Below are positions 27,251-36,292 of a DNA stretch of 64,000 bases, one piece after another. The position numbers and the translations under genes were made by a program. The notes below the pieces were generated by a model. That model was not told the origin of the DNA, ran no database searches, and saw nothing but the letters and a program-made list of their open reading frames with translations. Position 1 is the stretch's first letter. Each line of letters opens with the position of its first letter. The stretch comes from Flavobacterium gillisiae (GTDB lineage Bacteria; Bacteroidota; Bacteroidia; Flavobacteriales; Flavobacteriaceae). The stretch lies in contig NZ_FNRD01000015.1 in the NCBI RefSeq assembly GCF_900107635.1, positions 62,001 to 126,000 on the forward strand, written 5' to 3'.

Positions 27251-28135
27251 CTATTTGCTTAAACTACTACGGTATACTGACGGTGCTATTCCAACATGCT
27301 TTTTAAAAAAGGTACTGAAAGAAGAAGGACTGTTAAAACCCAACTCCTCTGATAAACGATTTATAGTAATTTGGTCGTCATCAAGCCTATTTTTTGCTTC
27401 CATGATAAGGGTTTCTTCAAGAATTTTCTTTACTGGTTTACCTGTAGTCTGCTTGACCACCTTGTTCAGATGCCCGGCCGTAACATATAAAACACCTGCG
27501 TAAAACTGTACGCTATGCTGCTCTTTAAAATGAATCGCTAGAATATTTAAAAACTTAATAGCAAGGTTTTCATTTCTTGTGAAATTCAAGTGGTACTCAC
27601 TCGCAAAATGCCCATAAATACAACGGAGTTCATATAAAAAGAGATTAAAACTAATACGCTGTAGCTCTGTAGCCGCTTGCCGAATTGCGGAATCTTTGTT
27701 CACTTGATATATTAACTTGTAGATTAGGGAGACTACTAAAGAACTTTTAAGATCTAAACTAACCTTTCTAACACTTTTACCACTAAGAAAATAAAAAGCA
27801 TCAAGGAGGGCTTGTTTAGTACAATTTTCTATGGCAAAGCGAGTGCTAAATGAAAGATAGAAAAGTTGTAACTGAGGATCCGTACCTAAAATGGCTAAAG
27901 AAGCTCCTTTCGAAAGCACTACTAAATCATTTTCGAATAACTCAAAAAAAACGTCACGAAACGAAAGCCTTAGACTTCCTGATTTTATAAGCAGTACAGC
28001 AGTATTGTTTATAAAGAAAGCTTCATGCTTCTCTTTCGTAAGAATACAATCTTTTAGAATTTGAACGTCTAAGCCTTTAACAGGAAGCTCATTTAAATCG
28101 ATATGTAGTAAAGTCGTTAACATAAGCTCACTCAT
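27251..28135 (-). CDS. AraC-family transcriptional regulator
   Basis: 294 residues. Residues about 190-292 form the double helix-turn-helix AraC domain: AVQFYAGVLYVTAGHLNKVV-like first HTH, then INRLSEELGFNSPSSFSTFF and KKHVGIAPSVYR, the usual signature. The N-terminal half is a cupin-like sensor (RLSFRDVFFELFENDLVVLS). It is a minus-strand gene 51 bp upstream of the RteC-like gene and may control the tra module or the cargo. Ligand unknown. Confidence 0.92.
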   Translation of the reverse strand: MSELMLTTLLHIDLNELPVKGLDVQILKDCILTKEKHEAFFINNTAVLLIKSGSLRLSFRDVFFELFENDLVVLSKGASLAILGTDPQLQLFYLSFSTRFAIENCTKQALLDAFYFLSGKSVRKVSLDLKSSLVVSLIYKLIYQVNKDSAIRQAATELQRISFNLFLYELRCIYGHFASEYHLNFTRNENLAIKFLNILAIHFKEQHSVQFYAGVLYVTAGHLNKVVKQTTGKPVKKILEETLIMEAKNRLDDDQITINRLSEELGFNSPSSFSTFFKKHVGIAPSVYRSSLSK

Positions 28136-28172
28136 TTAAAAAAATCAAGATTTATAGTAAACTAAAGTCCTA

Positions 28173-28415
28173 CTAATGGTTCTTATCTGATTTTTCGATA
28201 ACAATCAAGAAAAAAAAATACAGATTAGACAGTGTTGTAGCAAACATCAAATAACCCATGGATTGAGTACTCACATTTTTCCTGCGACCATTAATCCAAT
28301 AGCCAACTATTTCATCATAGCTTAATAAAGCTATAATGAAATAGAGACTAGTGAGGTTAAAAATGACCAACAATAAAAAAAAGTAAATGCGTAGTTTCAT
28401 CAGTATAAAGATCAT
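28173..28415 (-). CDS. Small membrane protein, unknown
   Basis: 80 residues; a start five codons later (28400) is also possible. Two hydrophobic segments (IYFFLLLVIFNLTSLYFIIA and YLMFATTLSNLYFFFLIVIE) flank a short polar loop (YWINGRRKNVSTQ). No family recognised. Located between the AraC gene and the lipoprotein gene, same strand. Confidence 0.5.
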   Translation of the reverse strand: MIFILMKLRIYFFLLLVIFNLTSLYFIIALLSYDEIVGYWINGRRKNVSTQSMGYLMFATTLSNLYFFFLIVIEKSDKNH

Positions 28416-28440
28416 TTTTTGTTATAAAAAGATTCTTCTG

Positions 28441-29136
28441 TTATAGGTAAAAACGCAGATGAACGATTACTGAAATTAGGGAAGCCTGAAAAGGACCAAA
28501 TTTTGACGGTACTTTCTTGTTTCCCACAGAAATTTCCCAATCTCGATCCTTATGCCCTCCTTCGGCATCAAGTGCGTATCTGGTTACTGAGGTAATCCCT
28601 AAAATCGTTTCCAGCTCTTGGACTGTTAGATTGGTAGAGTCCAATATACCAGCTTCATATGCTACAATGAAATCATACAATAAGCTGTACTCTGCTTCTT
28701 TATTTTGAATGAGAGAGACAAAGAAACTTAATAAACTACTTTTTGCCGTCTCGCTTAATGTGGCCGTTGCAAGTGTTGAAGTAAGCGTGTTTTCTAGATT
28801 ACTCACGCTGACAGTAATACCGTCTTCCGTTATCAAAATGTTACTTTTACCAAAGACATCGTTTACCTTCAACTTTGCTCCCACATAATTTACCTGAGCA
28901 GTCAAATCATGAATAGTTTTAGAATTTCCATGAATCTGATAGTAGTCTGTAAGCCATTTACCATATCTTTTTCCAACTTCATCATAAGGATTAGCATCAT
29001 TGGCGGGGCCCAATTGTTTCACTGTGCTAGCTTGAGTAGAAACATCATTACCATTTACGGCTGTTATTCCATATTCTTCCGACGAGCAGGAAATCATTAC
29101 CAAAATAACAAACAAACCTAAAAATAAATTTTTCAT
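28441..29136 (-). CDS. Putative lipoprotein, unknown function
   Basis: 231 residues with a lipoprotein signal: KNLFLGLFVILVMISC, lipobox Cys at 17 followed by SSEE, the acidic stretch typical of surface-exported Bacteroidetes lipoproteins. The mature part is helical (LLSFFVSLIQNKEAEYSLLY) with no recognised domain. The 335-bp region upstream contains 16-bp direct repeats and a divergent regulator gene, so this gene is a candidate target of that regulator. Confidence 0.75.
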   Translation of the reverse strand: MKNLFLGLFVILVMISCSSEEYGITAVNGNDVSTQASTVKQLGPANDANPYDEVGKRYGKWLTDYYQIHGNSKTIHDLTAQVNYVGAKLKVNDVFGKSNILITEDGITVSVSNLENTLTSTLATATLSETAKSSLLSFFVSLIQNKEAEYSLLYDFIVAYEAGILDSTNLTVQELETILGITSVTRYALDAEGGHKDRDWEISVGNKKVPSKFGPFQASLISVIVHLRFYL

Positions 29137-29287
29137 AATTACTAGTTATAAAATGTGACTGAGAATAATTTCTCCGTTCATTTACCCGGGTAAGCAGAAC
29201 CTTTATTTAGCACGATGCTAAACTTTTTGCTTTTGAATTCGTTACAAATCTATGTGCTCAAAAAATGCCTTACAACACTTTAGTAGT

Positions 29288-29325
29288 GGATATTCACGAA
29301 TTCAAGTATGGATTTTCACGAAATC
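29288..29325. promoter_or_regulatory. Direct repeat in divergent promoter region, candidate operator
   Basis: GGATATTCACGAATTC (29288-29303) and GGATTTTCACGAAATC (29310-29325) are direct copies 22 bp apart, about two helical turns, within a larger imperfect inverted repeat (AGTAGTGGAT ... ATCCACACTACT, 29282-29334). The site lies between the lipoprotein gene (minus) and the TPR-HTH regulator gene (plus). Two same-face half-sites fit AraC-type proteins; both neighbouring regulators have such domains. Confidence 0.6.
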
Positions 29326-29372
29326 CACACTACTTTTCTCATAATAAAACTCTATTTTTCAGGAGATTATAG

Positions 29373-29380
29373 TATTTTTG
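29373..29380 (+). promoter_or_regulatory. Candidate Bacteroidetes -7 box (TATTTTTG)
   Basis: TATTTTTG fits the TAnnTTTG -7 consensus and lies 92 bp upstream of the TPR-HTH regulator ATG, just downstream of the 22-bp-spaced direct repeats. No clear -33 TTG is seen, which would suit an activated promoter. Confidence 0.4.
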
Positions 29381-29471
29381 AAATATGCTTTATTGAGAAT
29401 ATTCCAGTATTTACATCTTAAAACAAAAAAAGAATATTTCGCAGCTGTCCCTGAACTTAATTGATGCACTT

Positions 29472-31151
29472 ATGAAGAAATTTTTTATTTTAGTGTTAAT
29501 TGGTCCCATGTGGATGCAATCTCAGAATACCTCTTTTATAATTCCAGATTCCATCCAAAATAGAGATTTCCGTTATTTGGAAAATAGAATTGATCATTTT
29601 AACAATGACAGCGCTAGAGCTGCCGTATACCTGTTTACTTACATCCAAAAAGCGAAAAGGGAACGCAACTGGGAGGAACTAAAAAACGGCTATCAAAACA
29701 TAATGCACCAGTCCCCAGCATCATTGCGTTCTGTTTACGCTGACAGCATGGTTTATGCCGCAAAAAAGACCAAAGACAATGCAACTATAGGTAGTGCGTT
29801 TTTATCCAAAGGAATTGTTTCTTTTGCGGACAAAAAACACAAAGAAGCGCTAGATGATTATCTGATTGCTAACGAGTATATAAGCAAAACTGACGACCAC
29901 TATCTTATTCATAAAGTGAAATACAACATTGCACAATTAAAAAGCAGTATGGGGTTTTATGACGAAGCCATCGTTTTACTGAGGGAATGTGTAAAATATT
30001 ACAAAAAGAATGACGACAGACCTTATCTCAATTCACTTCATTCTTTAGGACTTTCTTATAATAAGATAGGAAATTACGGCAAGTGTTCGCAAACTAACGA
30101 GGAAGGAATCAAAGAAAGCGCCAAACGTGCTCTTCCTCAAATGGGAGTCTATTTCAGGCATTCTGAAGGTGTCAACCAATACTTTATAAAAAATTATCAA
30201 CAGGCTATTGATAATCTAAAGAGTACTATGCTTGAAATACAAAGTAACAACGATTTTGCTAATGAGTCTGTTGGAAACTTTTACATTGGCAAAAGTTATT
30301 GGGAACTTAAGAAAAAACCTAAGGCTATCCCCTATTTTAATAAAGTGGACAAGATTTTTAATAGCACTCAATTTATACGTAAGGATTTGTTAGAGACCTA
30401 TGTATTATTAATCAACCACTATAAAACAAAAAAAGAGGATAAACTACACCTGTACTATATAGACCAACTTCTTAAAGCAGAAGGCGCCTTACGTGAAACC
30501 AATAATTATCTTGTCTCTAAAATTAATAAGGAATATGACAATAAAACAATTTTGTTTGAAAACCAAAAACTAAAGAAAATAGCAGATGTACAGCAATCTA
30601 AAAAATTAATTTTTATAGTCCTTGGCACTTTCATATTCTTAGCTCTACTTTTCGTAAGCTATCGCAACTTTAAAATTAAAAGTATGTACAAAAAAAAATA
30701 CGACGCATTGATGAGTAAAGATCTACAGCCGAAAAAAGAATACAGTAAAACGTTACACGCTGGTATCGAAGACATGAATTCCTTTGCAGTTAGCGAATTA
30801 GTAACCCAACTTGCTAAATGGGAAAAGGCAAATAAATTCCTACAGAAAGACATCACCTTAGCAAAGTTAGCAGCTACTTTTAATTCCAATACAAAATACC
30901 TTTCTCTTGTTATCTACCATTACCGAAAGAAAAATTTCATACCCTATATAAATGATCTTAAAATAGATTATATGGTCGAGGCACTTAAAAATAGTAAACA
31001 GCTGCAGCAATATACAAATACAGCATTGGCTGAGGAAAGTGGGTTTAGTTCCACCCAACGATTTGCGACTGCATTTAAAACCAGAACGGGAATGCCTACC
31101 CCCTATTTTATTGAAGAACTTAAAAAAGAAGAAGCGAAAGTAGTAAAATAA
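29472..31151 (+). CDS. TPR - membrane span - AraC-type HTH regulator
   Basis: 559 residues. An N-terminal signal/anchor (FFILVLIGPMWMQSQ) is followed by tetratricopeptide-like helices (about 60-340, for example YDEAIVLLRECVKYYKKNDD and YLNSLHSLGLSYNKIGNYGK). One membrane span (LIFIVLGTFIFLALLFVSYR, about 376-395) leads to a C-terminal cytoplasmic HTH of the AraC type (LAKLAATFNSNTKYLSLVIY ... FSSTQRFATAFKTRTGMPTP). Such proteins sense something in the periplasm and regulate transcription directly; they are common in flavobacteria. Signal and targets are unknown. The 22-bp-spaced direct repeats lie just upstream. Confidence 0.88.
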   Translation: MKKFFILVLIGPMWMQSQNTSFIIPDSIQNRDFRYLENRIDHFNNDSARAAVYLFTYIQKAKRERNWEELKNGYQNIMHQSPASLRSVYADSMVYAAKKTKDNATIGSAFLSKGIVSFADKKHKEALDDYLIANEYISKTDDHYLIHKVKYNIAQLKSSMGFYDEAIVLLRECVKYYKKNDDRPYLNSLHSLGLSYNKIGNYGKCSQTNEEGIKESAKRALPQMGVYFRHSEGVNQYFIKNYQQAIDNLKSTMLEIQSNNDFANESVGNFYIGKSYWELKKKPKAIPYFNKVDKIFNSTQFIRKDLLETYVLLINHYKTKKEDKLHLYYIDQLLKAEGALRETNNYLVSKINKEYDNKTILFENQKLKKIADVQQSKKLIFIVLGTFIFLALLFVSYRNFKIKSMYKKKYDALMSKDLQPKKEYSKTLHAGIEDMNSFAVSELVTQLAKWEKANKFLQKDITLAKLAATFNSNTKYLSLVIYHYRKKNFIPYINDLKIDYMVEALKNSKQLQQYTNTALAEESGFSSTQRFATAFKTRTGMPTPYFIEELKKEEAKVVK

Positions 31152-31239
31152 AGAAGAAACTGCTCCAATTCTATTGCGTAAGTAGTTAAGCTAAAGACTA
31201 AATTACTATTTTTACGTCTTAACTTAATAAAAACCTATC

Positions 31240-31416
31240 ATGAAAGATCTTATTCAAAAAATCAATGCTGAGTTTGAAACCTTTAAAACAGAATCTCAAT
31301 CTCTCGTTGAGAAAGGGGTTAAAGCAGCAGGACCGAGAGCTCGTAAAGCAACATTGGAGCTTGAGAAACAATTAAAAGAGTTTAGAAAAGTTTCTGTGGA
31401 ACAATCTAAAAAGTAA
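31240..31416 (+). CDS. Histone H1-like (Hc1-type) small basic protein
   Basis: 58 residues, read directly because it is short. It begins MKDLIQKINAEFETFKTESQ and contains AAGPRARKATLELEKQLKEF, then RKVSVEQSKK. This is the histone-H1-like protein widespread in flavobacteria and other Bacteroidetes, thought to bind and compact DNA. An AT-rich leader precedes the ATG. It stands alone, 82 bp upstream of the IS256-family insertion. It could be a chromosomal or element-borne nucleoid factor. Confidence 0.88.
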   Translation: MKDLIQKINAEFETFKTESQSLVEKGVKAAGPRARKATLELEKQLKEFRKVSVEQSKK

Positions 31417-31497
31417 TATTATTTGTCTAGTCCTAAATAAACGATACAGATTATTAGGCTAAAAATAATTAATTAAACACTTGCAAAAACGTTTGCA

Positions 31498-32836
31498 GGC
31501 ACTGTCTCATAAAGTGTGTAAGTTTTAAAATCTCAGGTTATTAGTTGACCTGAGATTTTTTTATTTATTAAATTTAACTTTTATACACTTATGAAACCAG
31601 AAGACATTTTAAACGAAGATTTTTTAAAGCAATTTAGAAACGGTCCAGAACTCACTAATTTTTTAGAACAACTTCACAAACGTGGTATTGAAAAAATTCT
31701 TGAAGGTGAGTTAGATGCTCATTTAGACTATGAAAAGCATCAAAAAAGCAAGGCCAATAACTTAAGAAATGGCTATACAAAAAAGAAACTAAAAACCACT
31801 TTAGGTGAAACAGAGATACAAGTTCCACGTGATCGTGATAGCTCTTTTAGCCCCATGATTGTTAAGAAAAGAGAAAGTGCAACAGATGGTGTTGAAAATG
31901 TTATTATTTCACTGTACGCTAAATGGTTGATTAACAGTGATATTGAAAAACAGATAAGAGAACTCTACGATTTTAATATCTCTACATCCACTATTTCAAG
32001 AATCACAGATCGCATTACCGATGATATAATAGCTTGGAAAAACAGACCCCTGGAAGGCACTTATCTCATTGTTTGGATGGATGGAATCGTTTTTAAAGTT
32101 AGAGAGAATTCCAAAGTAGTAAACAAAACCATTTACATCGCAGTTGGTCTAAGAACGGATGGTAAAAAAGAAGTTCTTGGTTTATGGTTAGGAAAAAATG
32201 AATCTTCTGCATTCTGGATGAGTGTTTTAACGGATATAAAAGCCAGAGGAACAGAAGACATATTAATTACAGCAACCGATAATTTAAACGGTTTTACAGA
32301 CACTATAAAAACCATTTTCCCAAACTCAGTGACTCAAATATGTGTAGTACATCAAATTAGAAACTCCTGTCGATATGTAGTTTGGAAAGATAAAAAAGAA
32401 TTTAGCAGGGATATGAAACAAATCTATACGGCACCTACTAAAGAAGCGGCAAAAGCAGCCTTAAAAGACTTTAAAATTAAATGGGACTCAAAGTACTCTT
32501 ATGCTATCAGAAGTTGGGAAAACAATTGGGATGAACTCACTGTGTTCTTCGACTTTCCTATCGAGATTAGAACTATTATTTACACAACAAATTTAATAGA
32601 AAACCTCAATGGAAAGATTAGAAAATACACCAAAAACAAGCTGTCGTTTCCAACAGATGAAGCTGTTATGAAATCCGTGTTTTTAGCTCTAAATGAAAGC
32701 ACTAAAAAATGGACAATGCCAATTAGAAATTGGGGAGTTATACTCAATCAATTTTTAGCTATATTTGAAAACAGGATTAAACTATAAAAAATTTAACCCT
32801 GAAATTTTAAACTTACACAGATTTTAGGATAGTGTC
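31498..32836 (+). mobile_element. IS256-family insertion sequence
   Basis: One transposase gene is bounded by imperfect inverted repeats of about 33 bp: the left end starts GGCACTGTC (31498) and the right end, read inward, starts GACACTATC (from 32836); both continue with GTGTAAGTTT. An internal hairpin (CTCAGGTTA..TGACCTGAG) follows the left repeat before the transposase ATG. IS256 elements usually make 8-9 bp target duplications; the flanks here (CGTTTGCA left, AAAATAAC right) do not match, so the copy may have recombined or lost one flank. Confidence 0.88.
31591..32787 (+). CDS. IS256-family (Mutator-type) transposase
   Basis: 398 residues, full length and intact. It contains the family order: [70 protein letters not shown] with the first catalytic Asp, TATDNLNGF with the second, and [15 protein letters not shown] before the end, which is highly typical. 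It catalyses cut-and-paste or copy-out transposition through a DDE active site. It appears functional since no stop or frameshift is seen. Confidence 0.97.
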   Translation: MKPEDILNEDFLKQFRNGPELTNFLEQLHKRGIEKILEGELDAHLDYEKHQKSKANNLRNGYTKKKLKTTLGETEIQVPRDRDSSFSPMIVKKRESATDGVENVIISLYAKWLINSDIEKQIRELYDFNISTSTISRITDRITDDIIAWKNRPLEGTYLIVWMDGIVFKVRENSKVVNKTIYIAVGLRTDGKKEVLGLWLGKNESSAFWMSVLTDIKARGTEDILITATDNLNGFTDTIKTIFPNSVTQICVVHQIRNSCRYVVWKDKKEFSRDMKQIYTAPTKEAAKAALKDFKIKWDSKYSYAIRSWENNWDELTVFFDFPIEIRTIIYTTNLIENLNGKIRKYTKNKLSFPTDEAVMKSVFLALNESTKKWTMPIRNWGVILNQFLAIFENRIKL

Positions 32837-33131
32837 AAAATAACCCTAAAAACACAATACTTCCTAGAGCAAAATCATATAAATCCGTCATTGTAAAAGA
32901 AGCAAAGGACTTCCTGTAACTAAAGTATTTTAATCGTTTTGTTGAAAAAGCGTCTACCAGCTTTTTATTGTGCTTGTCTTCTCTACCATTTTGTAAAGAA
33001 ATAACGGCCCAAATTGCCGCTGGAATCCAACCAATAACAGTAATTTGTAAGATCAAACAAATTATAGATGTCAGTATTCTTCCTCTCAGAAAAAAGGAAA
33101 CAAAGGGAAAGAAAATGGCAATTAATGTCAT
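32835..33131 (-). CDS. YqaE/Pmp3-like small membrane protein, 3' end fused to IS
   Basis: 98 residues. The N-terminal 50 (LIAIFFPFVSFFLRGRILTS, IICLILQITVIGWIPAAIWA) match the two-span YqaE/Pmp3 family. These proteins usually end soon after the second span; here 45 further residues follow and the stop codon (32835-32837) uses the last two bases of the IS256-family element. The original 3' end was therefore probably removed or altered by the insertion. Confidence 0.7.
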   Translation of the reverse strand: MTLIAIFFPFVSFFLRGRILTSIICLILQITVIGWIPAAIWAVISLQNGREDKHNKKLVDAFSTKRLKYFSYRKSFASFTMTDLYDFALGSIVFLGLF

Positions 33132-33391
33132 ACTTATAATTTTAGAATTATTCTTTAAATAGAATGCTATATTACATCTAAGTCATTATAAAAGTGTACA
33201 AAATCACTGTTAATGATAGTATTTCGATACCTATTTCCAAGAAAGAACCTTTAGTAAAATCCGGTAACTTACTATTTAAAGTTAACAATTAGTCTATAAA
33301 CGCTTTCAATAGTTACAGCTAGTTGTTGCATTACCCGCGATTTAATAGTACTTTAACATTTAGTCCGGTAGTTATGATACGACTAATCTAA

Positions 33392-34321
33392 TTACCAATC
33401 TTCATACAAAAAACTTCCAATCTCTTTTGCTATTGAATGTTTTAACTTAGCCATATATTCTAGAATAATGTCTGGCAAAATCGCTTCTATTTCATTTATT
33501 CTTAAATTATGGTTAACGAGTTTCTCCCCATTTTCAAATTTATCGGTCACAATTAGAGAAATAGATTGCTTTGTGCTTGAATCAATAGCAGATAGACCAT
33601 TTTTGTTAAAATGTAAATCTTCTAAAGTTAGAATTAAAGCATTTGGCAAATCTTTTGATTCTTTGATTTCTTTATTGCCAGTAATAGGAATAAATACCCA
33701 AAGAGATTTACCTAGGTTTTGCATTATCCCCGTTGTATAGGGTCTTGCTGAACAAATTAGAATTTTTTTATTCCCATCATCTAAAATGAATAAACCATTT
33801 AATAAATGCTCAGATTGCTGTAAAAGAATTTTATGCTGATTTTCTTTTTCGTGAATTGTTGTAACTTCAAGAAACAAGGAATTAATCATATTTAGATTGT
33901 GCTTCAGGGCATTTATAAGTGTAACCCCCATAAGAACTCCTGCTTCTCTATGTGCGAACCTATTTCTCCATTCTTTGGCATCTAACCACTGTTGATGTAA
34001 ATGTTTAGAACAATATTTTTCCAGACGATTAAGTTTAGAATGTAAACTTTCAAATCCTTCTTTCTTTTTAAGCCCTACAACTTCAAGTTTTAGTGTAACG
34101 CTTGCTTCAAATATTCGAGTCGATTTTGAAAATGCTTCATCCAGTAAAGCATAATGAAAATAACTATAAAACAGAAGTCTTTCAACAAGTTTATAATCAT
34201 CCACAATTTCTTCTGGTACTAAACAATGGAATTTTCCTTTCAACACAAATTTCTCGATAAAATCTGTTTCCGACTTCACATCAAAACTTTTCCAAATATT
34301 ATCAGGTTGAAGATAATTCAT
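33392..34321 (-). CDS. HEPN-motif protein, possible RNase of a defence system
   Basis: 309 residues, no signal peptide. RNRFAH at 119-124 fits the HEPN signature R-x4-H within WLDAKEWRNRFAHREAGVLM, preceded by a helical four-bundle-like region (about 45-115). The C-terminal half has a strand-rich pattern (KKILICSARPYTTGIMQNLG, KSLWVFIPITGNKEIKE, QSISLIVTDKF) of unknown fold. HEPN proteins are often RNases in toxin-antitoxin and anti-phage systems. It is alone on the minus strand, the first gene of the repeat-spaced array. Confidence 0.65.
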   Translation of the reverse strand: MNYLQPDNIWKSFDVKSETDFIEKFVLKGKFHCLVPEEIVDDYKLVERLLFYSYFHYALLDEAFSKSTRIFEASVTLKLEVVGLKKKEGFESLHSKLNRLEKYCSKHLHQQWLDAKEWRNRFAHREAGVLMGVTLINALKHNLNMINSLFLEVTTIHEKENQHKILLQQSEHLLNGLFILDDGNKKILICSARPYTTGIMQNLGKSLWVFIPITGNKEIKESKDLPNALILTLEDLHFNKNGLSAIDSSTKQSISLIVTDKFENGEKLVNHNLRINEIEAILPDIILEYMAKLKHSIAKEIGSFLYEDW

Positions 34322-34386
34322 CTTTTGTATTATATTACCATCCGTTTGTATAAAATATCTAAACGAACTATGTTTTTATTAATTTA

Positions 34387-34499
34387 AAAAGTAAATATAT
34401 AGGACTTAAACTACTTCCAGCTCATTTCAACACAGCTTTCATTGTTTGTGCTGCGCACGCAACGAAACGCTAGCTGTTAGTGGCCGTTTTTCTTGGCGG
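34387..34499 (-). repeat. Inter-gene repeat unit (attC-like), copy 1a
   Basis: Directly downstream of the HD-hydrolase gene on its strand. It contains a 22-bp segment (34425-34446) that recurs with one mismatch at 35273-35294, preceded in both places by AAGTAAATATA...TTAAACT. Short inverted parts (GCTAGC; GGCCG..CGGC) and CTAAC/GTTAG boxes recall integron attC sites. Assignment as attC is not proven. Confidence 0.45.
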
Positions 34500-35099
34500 T
34501 CAGTTAGTTTTTTTTATTAGAATTCCTTTGTCCACACTTTCGTTTATTAAATTCTCAGCATAATTCCAAATTGCAGACGAACCGTTTTTAATTGCTTTTT
34601 TCTTATCATAAACTTTTTGATACGGCACATTAAATTCCGTCCAAGTTCCACCATTATTTGAAGTATTTTGCAATAGTGGTTCAAATCTATCCATTGATTT
34701 TGCAAATTTTGCTTCGTCCGTACTACCTTCTTCAAATTCTTCCCAAATAGATGTGAGTTCTTCGGCTTGTTCTGATGGTAAAAGTCCAAATATTCGCTTT
34801 GCCGCAATAAGTTCTTCTTCTGTATTTGTATGACTTTTTGTAGAATCGTAAATAAAAGTGTCACCAGCATCAATTTCCACGATATCGTGGATTAAAACCA
34901 TTTTCAAAACTTTAAGTACATCTATCGGTTTGTCCGAATGTTCTGCCAATACAATTGTCATCATTGCTAAATGCCAACTATGTTCTGCATCATTTTCGTG
35001 TCTATCGCTGTTAAATAGTTTAGTTTTGCGTTGAATGTATTTCAACTTGTCTATCTCTTTTATGAAGCTTACTTGTTTTAATAAATTGTCTGTCTGCAT
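34500..35099 (-). CDS. HD-domain hydrolase (YfbR/HDDC2-like nucleotidase)
   Basis: 199 residues. RHENDAEHSWHLAMM and then KMVLIHDIVEIDAGDTF give the HD metal-binding set (H...HD...D) of the YfbR/HDDC2 type, enzymes that remove phosphate from deoxynucleoside monophosphates. The remaining helices and the WNYAENLINESVDKGIL end fit the family length of about 190-200. Such enzymes can influence nucleotide pools; a defence role is possible here because of its neighbours but is not shown. Start at the first ATG. Confidence 0.88.
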   Translation of the reverse strand: MQTDNLLKQVSFIKEIDKLKYIQRKTKLFNSDRHENDAEHSWHLAMMTIVLAEHSDKPIDVLKVLKMVLIHDIVEIDAGDTFIYDSTKSHTNTEEELIAAKRIFGLLPSEQAEELTSIWEEFEEGSTDEAKFAKSMDRFEPLLQNTSNNGGTWTEFNVPYQKVYDKKKAIKNGSSAIWNYAENLINESVDKGILIKKTN

Positions 35100-35210
35100 A
35101 TTTATATAATTATTGAGAGAGTTTTACTGTCCTTGTAATGTCGTTTAAAATTGCCACTAAAGTCAATTCGTCTAAAAAACTTAAAACGATCTTTATTTTA
35201 TTAATTAGGA

Positions 35211-35308
35211 AGTAAATATACAGAAATTAAACTGCCTCTAGTTTCCGTTCAACGCAGGCTTAATTGTTGCCTTTTCAACACAGCTCTCATTGTTAGGCGC
35301 TGCTTTTT
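35211..35308 (-). repeat. Inter-gene repeat unit (attC-like), copy 1b
   Basis: Follows the AbiC-like gene on its strand. It holds the second copy (35273-35294) of the 22-bp segment and, read on the minus strand, begins GCGCCTAAC, an RYYYAAC-like box. The same AAGTAAATATA...TTAAACT flank occurs as in the first copy. Together they suggest a repeated 3' unit for each gene. Confidence 0.45.
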
Positions 35309-36292
35309 TTAACTTAAAATATCTTCTCTGCTCTTTAAATTTATTCCTTCCACGTTATTATGTTTTTTATATATTAACTCTTCTTTTTGTAAGTTTTCAA
35401 GTGAATTATATTTTACAATTAATTTTTTAAATTTAGGAAAAGCTAGTGAATTATAAAATGTTAGAAATAATTCCGGCGTGGTCATTTGTGCTTGTACAAA
35501 ATTTGCATATTGATAAAATTCGTTCTCAACTTTCGTCTTTTCATCTGCTTGTATTAATTGAGCTTTTTTTTCTTCTTCTGATTTGTCTATAAACAGTAAA
35601 ATATGGTATATATGTCTAAAATAATGACCATAAACGTGTGAGAATTTATTAAAAAACTTAACGTAAATAAATTTGATAAGCTCCAAATCATTTAGTTTTT
35701 GAGCATTATCCCAATCTTGGTTATTAATATTATAATATTTTAAAGTATAAGCTAATTTTCTACTTTTAAACAAACTATTTTCTTCCCATTCACTTTCAGG
35801 AGCATGTAAATGTTCATCATATTCATCCCATTCTTTAAAATTTTCAAAAGGAAATTTAAGAGCTTGTTCTATTCTTTTGAGCTCAAACTTTGAGCGCATA
35901 AAAAATGTACGTCCATTAGTTTCATAATATGAATATGAGTTATATGATTTTAGATTAACAATAGTTGTTGAAATCTCATTAGCAATTTGTTGTTGTGTTT
36001 TTATTAGATTAAAAAAAGTTGTTTGAAAATTTTGGTCTTTAAATTCTTGTCTTGTGTCTGACAATTCTTTTCTCTGAAGATTTAGTTCTTTTTGTTGAAG
36101 AATTATTGAGTAAATTATAACAGCAAGTGCTAAACCCGAAAATAATGAATTAATAAAACCAAACTTATCTCCGAAGTTTGATCTTTGTTCAATTGGGACA
36201 AGTATGTCAATAAATATCCAACTCCAAACCCATATTAATGATATTGATAGCAATAAAATAATAAATTTTAAATTGCCATTTTCTTCTTTCAT
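35309..36292 (-). CDS. AbiC-like (putAbiC) membrane protein, putative phage abortive infection
   Basis: 327 residues with two N-terminal membrane spans (about 9-31 and 43-63), a coiled coil (ILQQKELNLQRKELSDTRQE) and a helical cytoplasmic domain. Features of the putAbiC family are seen: NFQTTFFNLIKTQQQIANEI, VYGHYFRHIYHILLFIDKSE and YANFVQAQMTTPELFLTFYN. The family is named for lactococcal abortive infection; the mechanism is not known. One gene per repeat-bounded unit, no partner on this strand. Confidence 0.82.
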   Translation of the reverse strand: MKEENGNLKFIILLLSISLIWVWSWIFIDILVPIEQRSNFGDKFGFINSLFSGLALAVIIYSIILQQKELNLQRKELSDTRQEFKDQNFQTTFFNLIKTQQQIANEISTTIVNLKSYNSYSYYETNGRTFFMRSKFELKRIEQALKFPFENFKEWDEYDEHLHAPESEWEENSLFKSRKLAYTLKYYNINNQDWDNAQKLNDLELIKFIYVKFFNKFSHVYGHYFRHIYHILLFIDKSEEEKKAQLIQADEKTKVENEFYQYANFVQAQMTTPELFLTFYNSLAFPKFKKLIVKYNSLENLQKEELIYKKHNNVEGINLKSREDILS

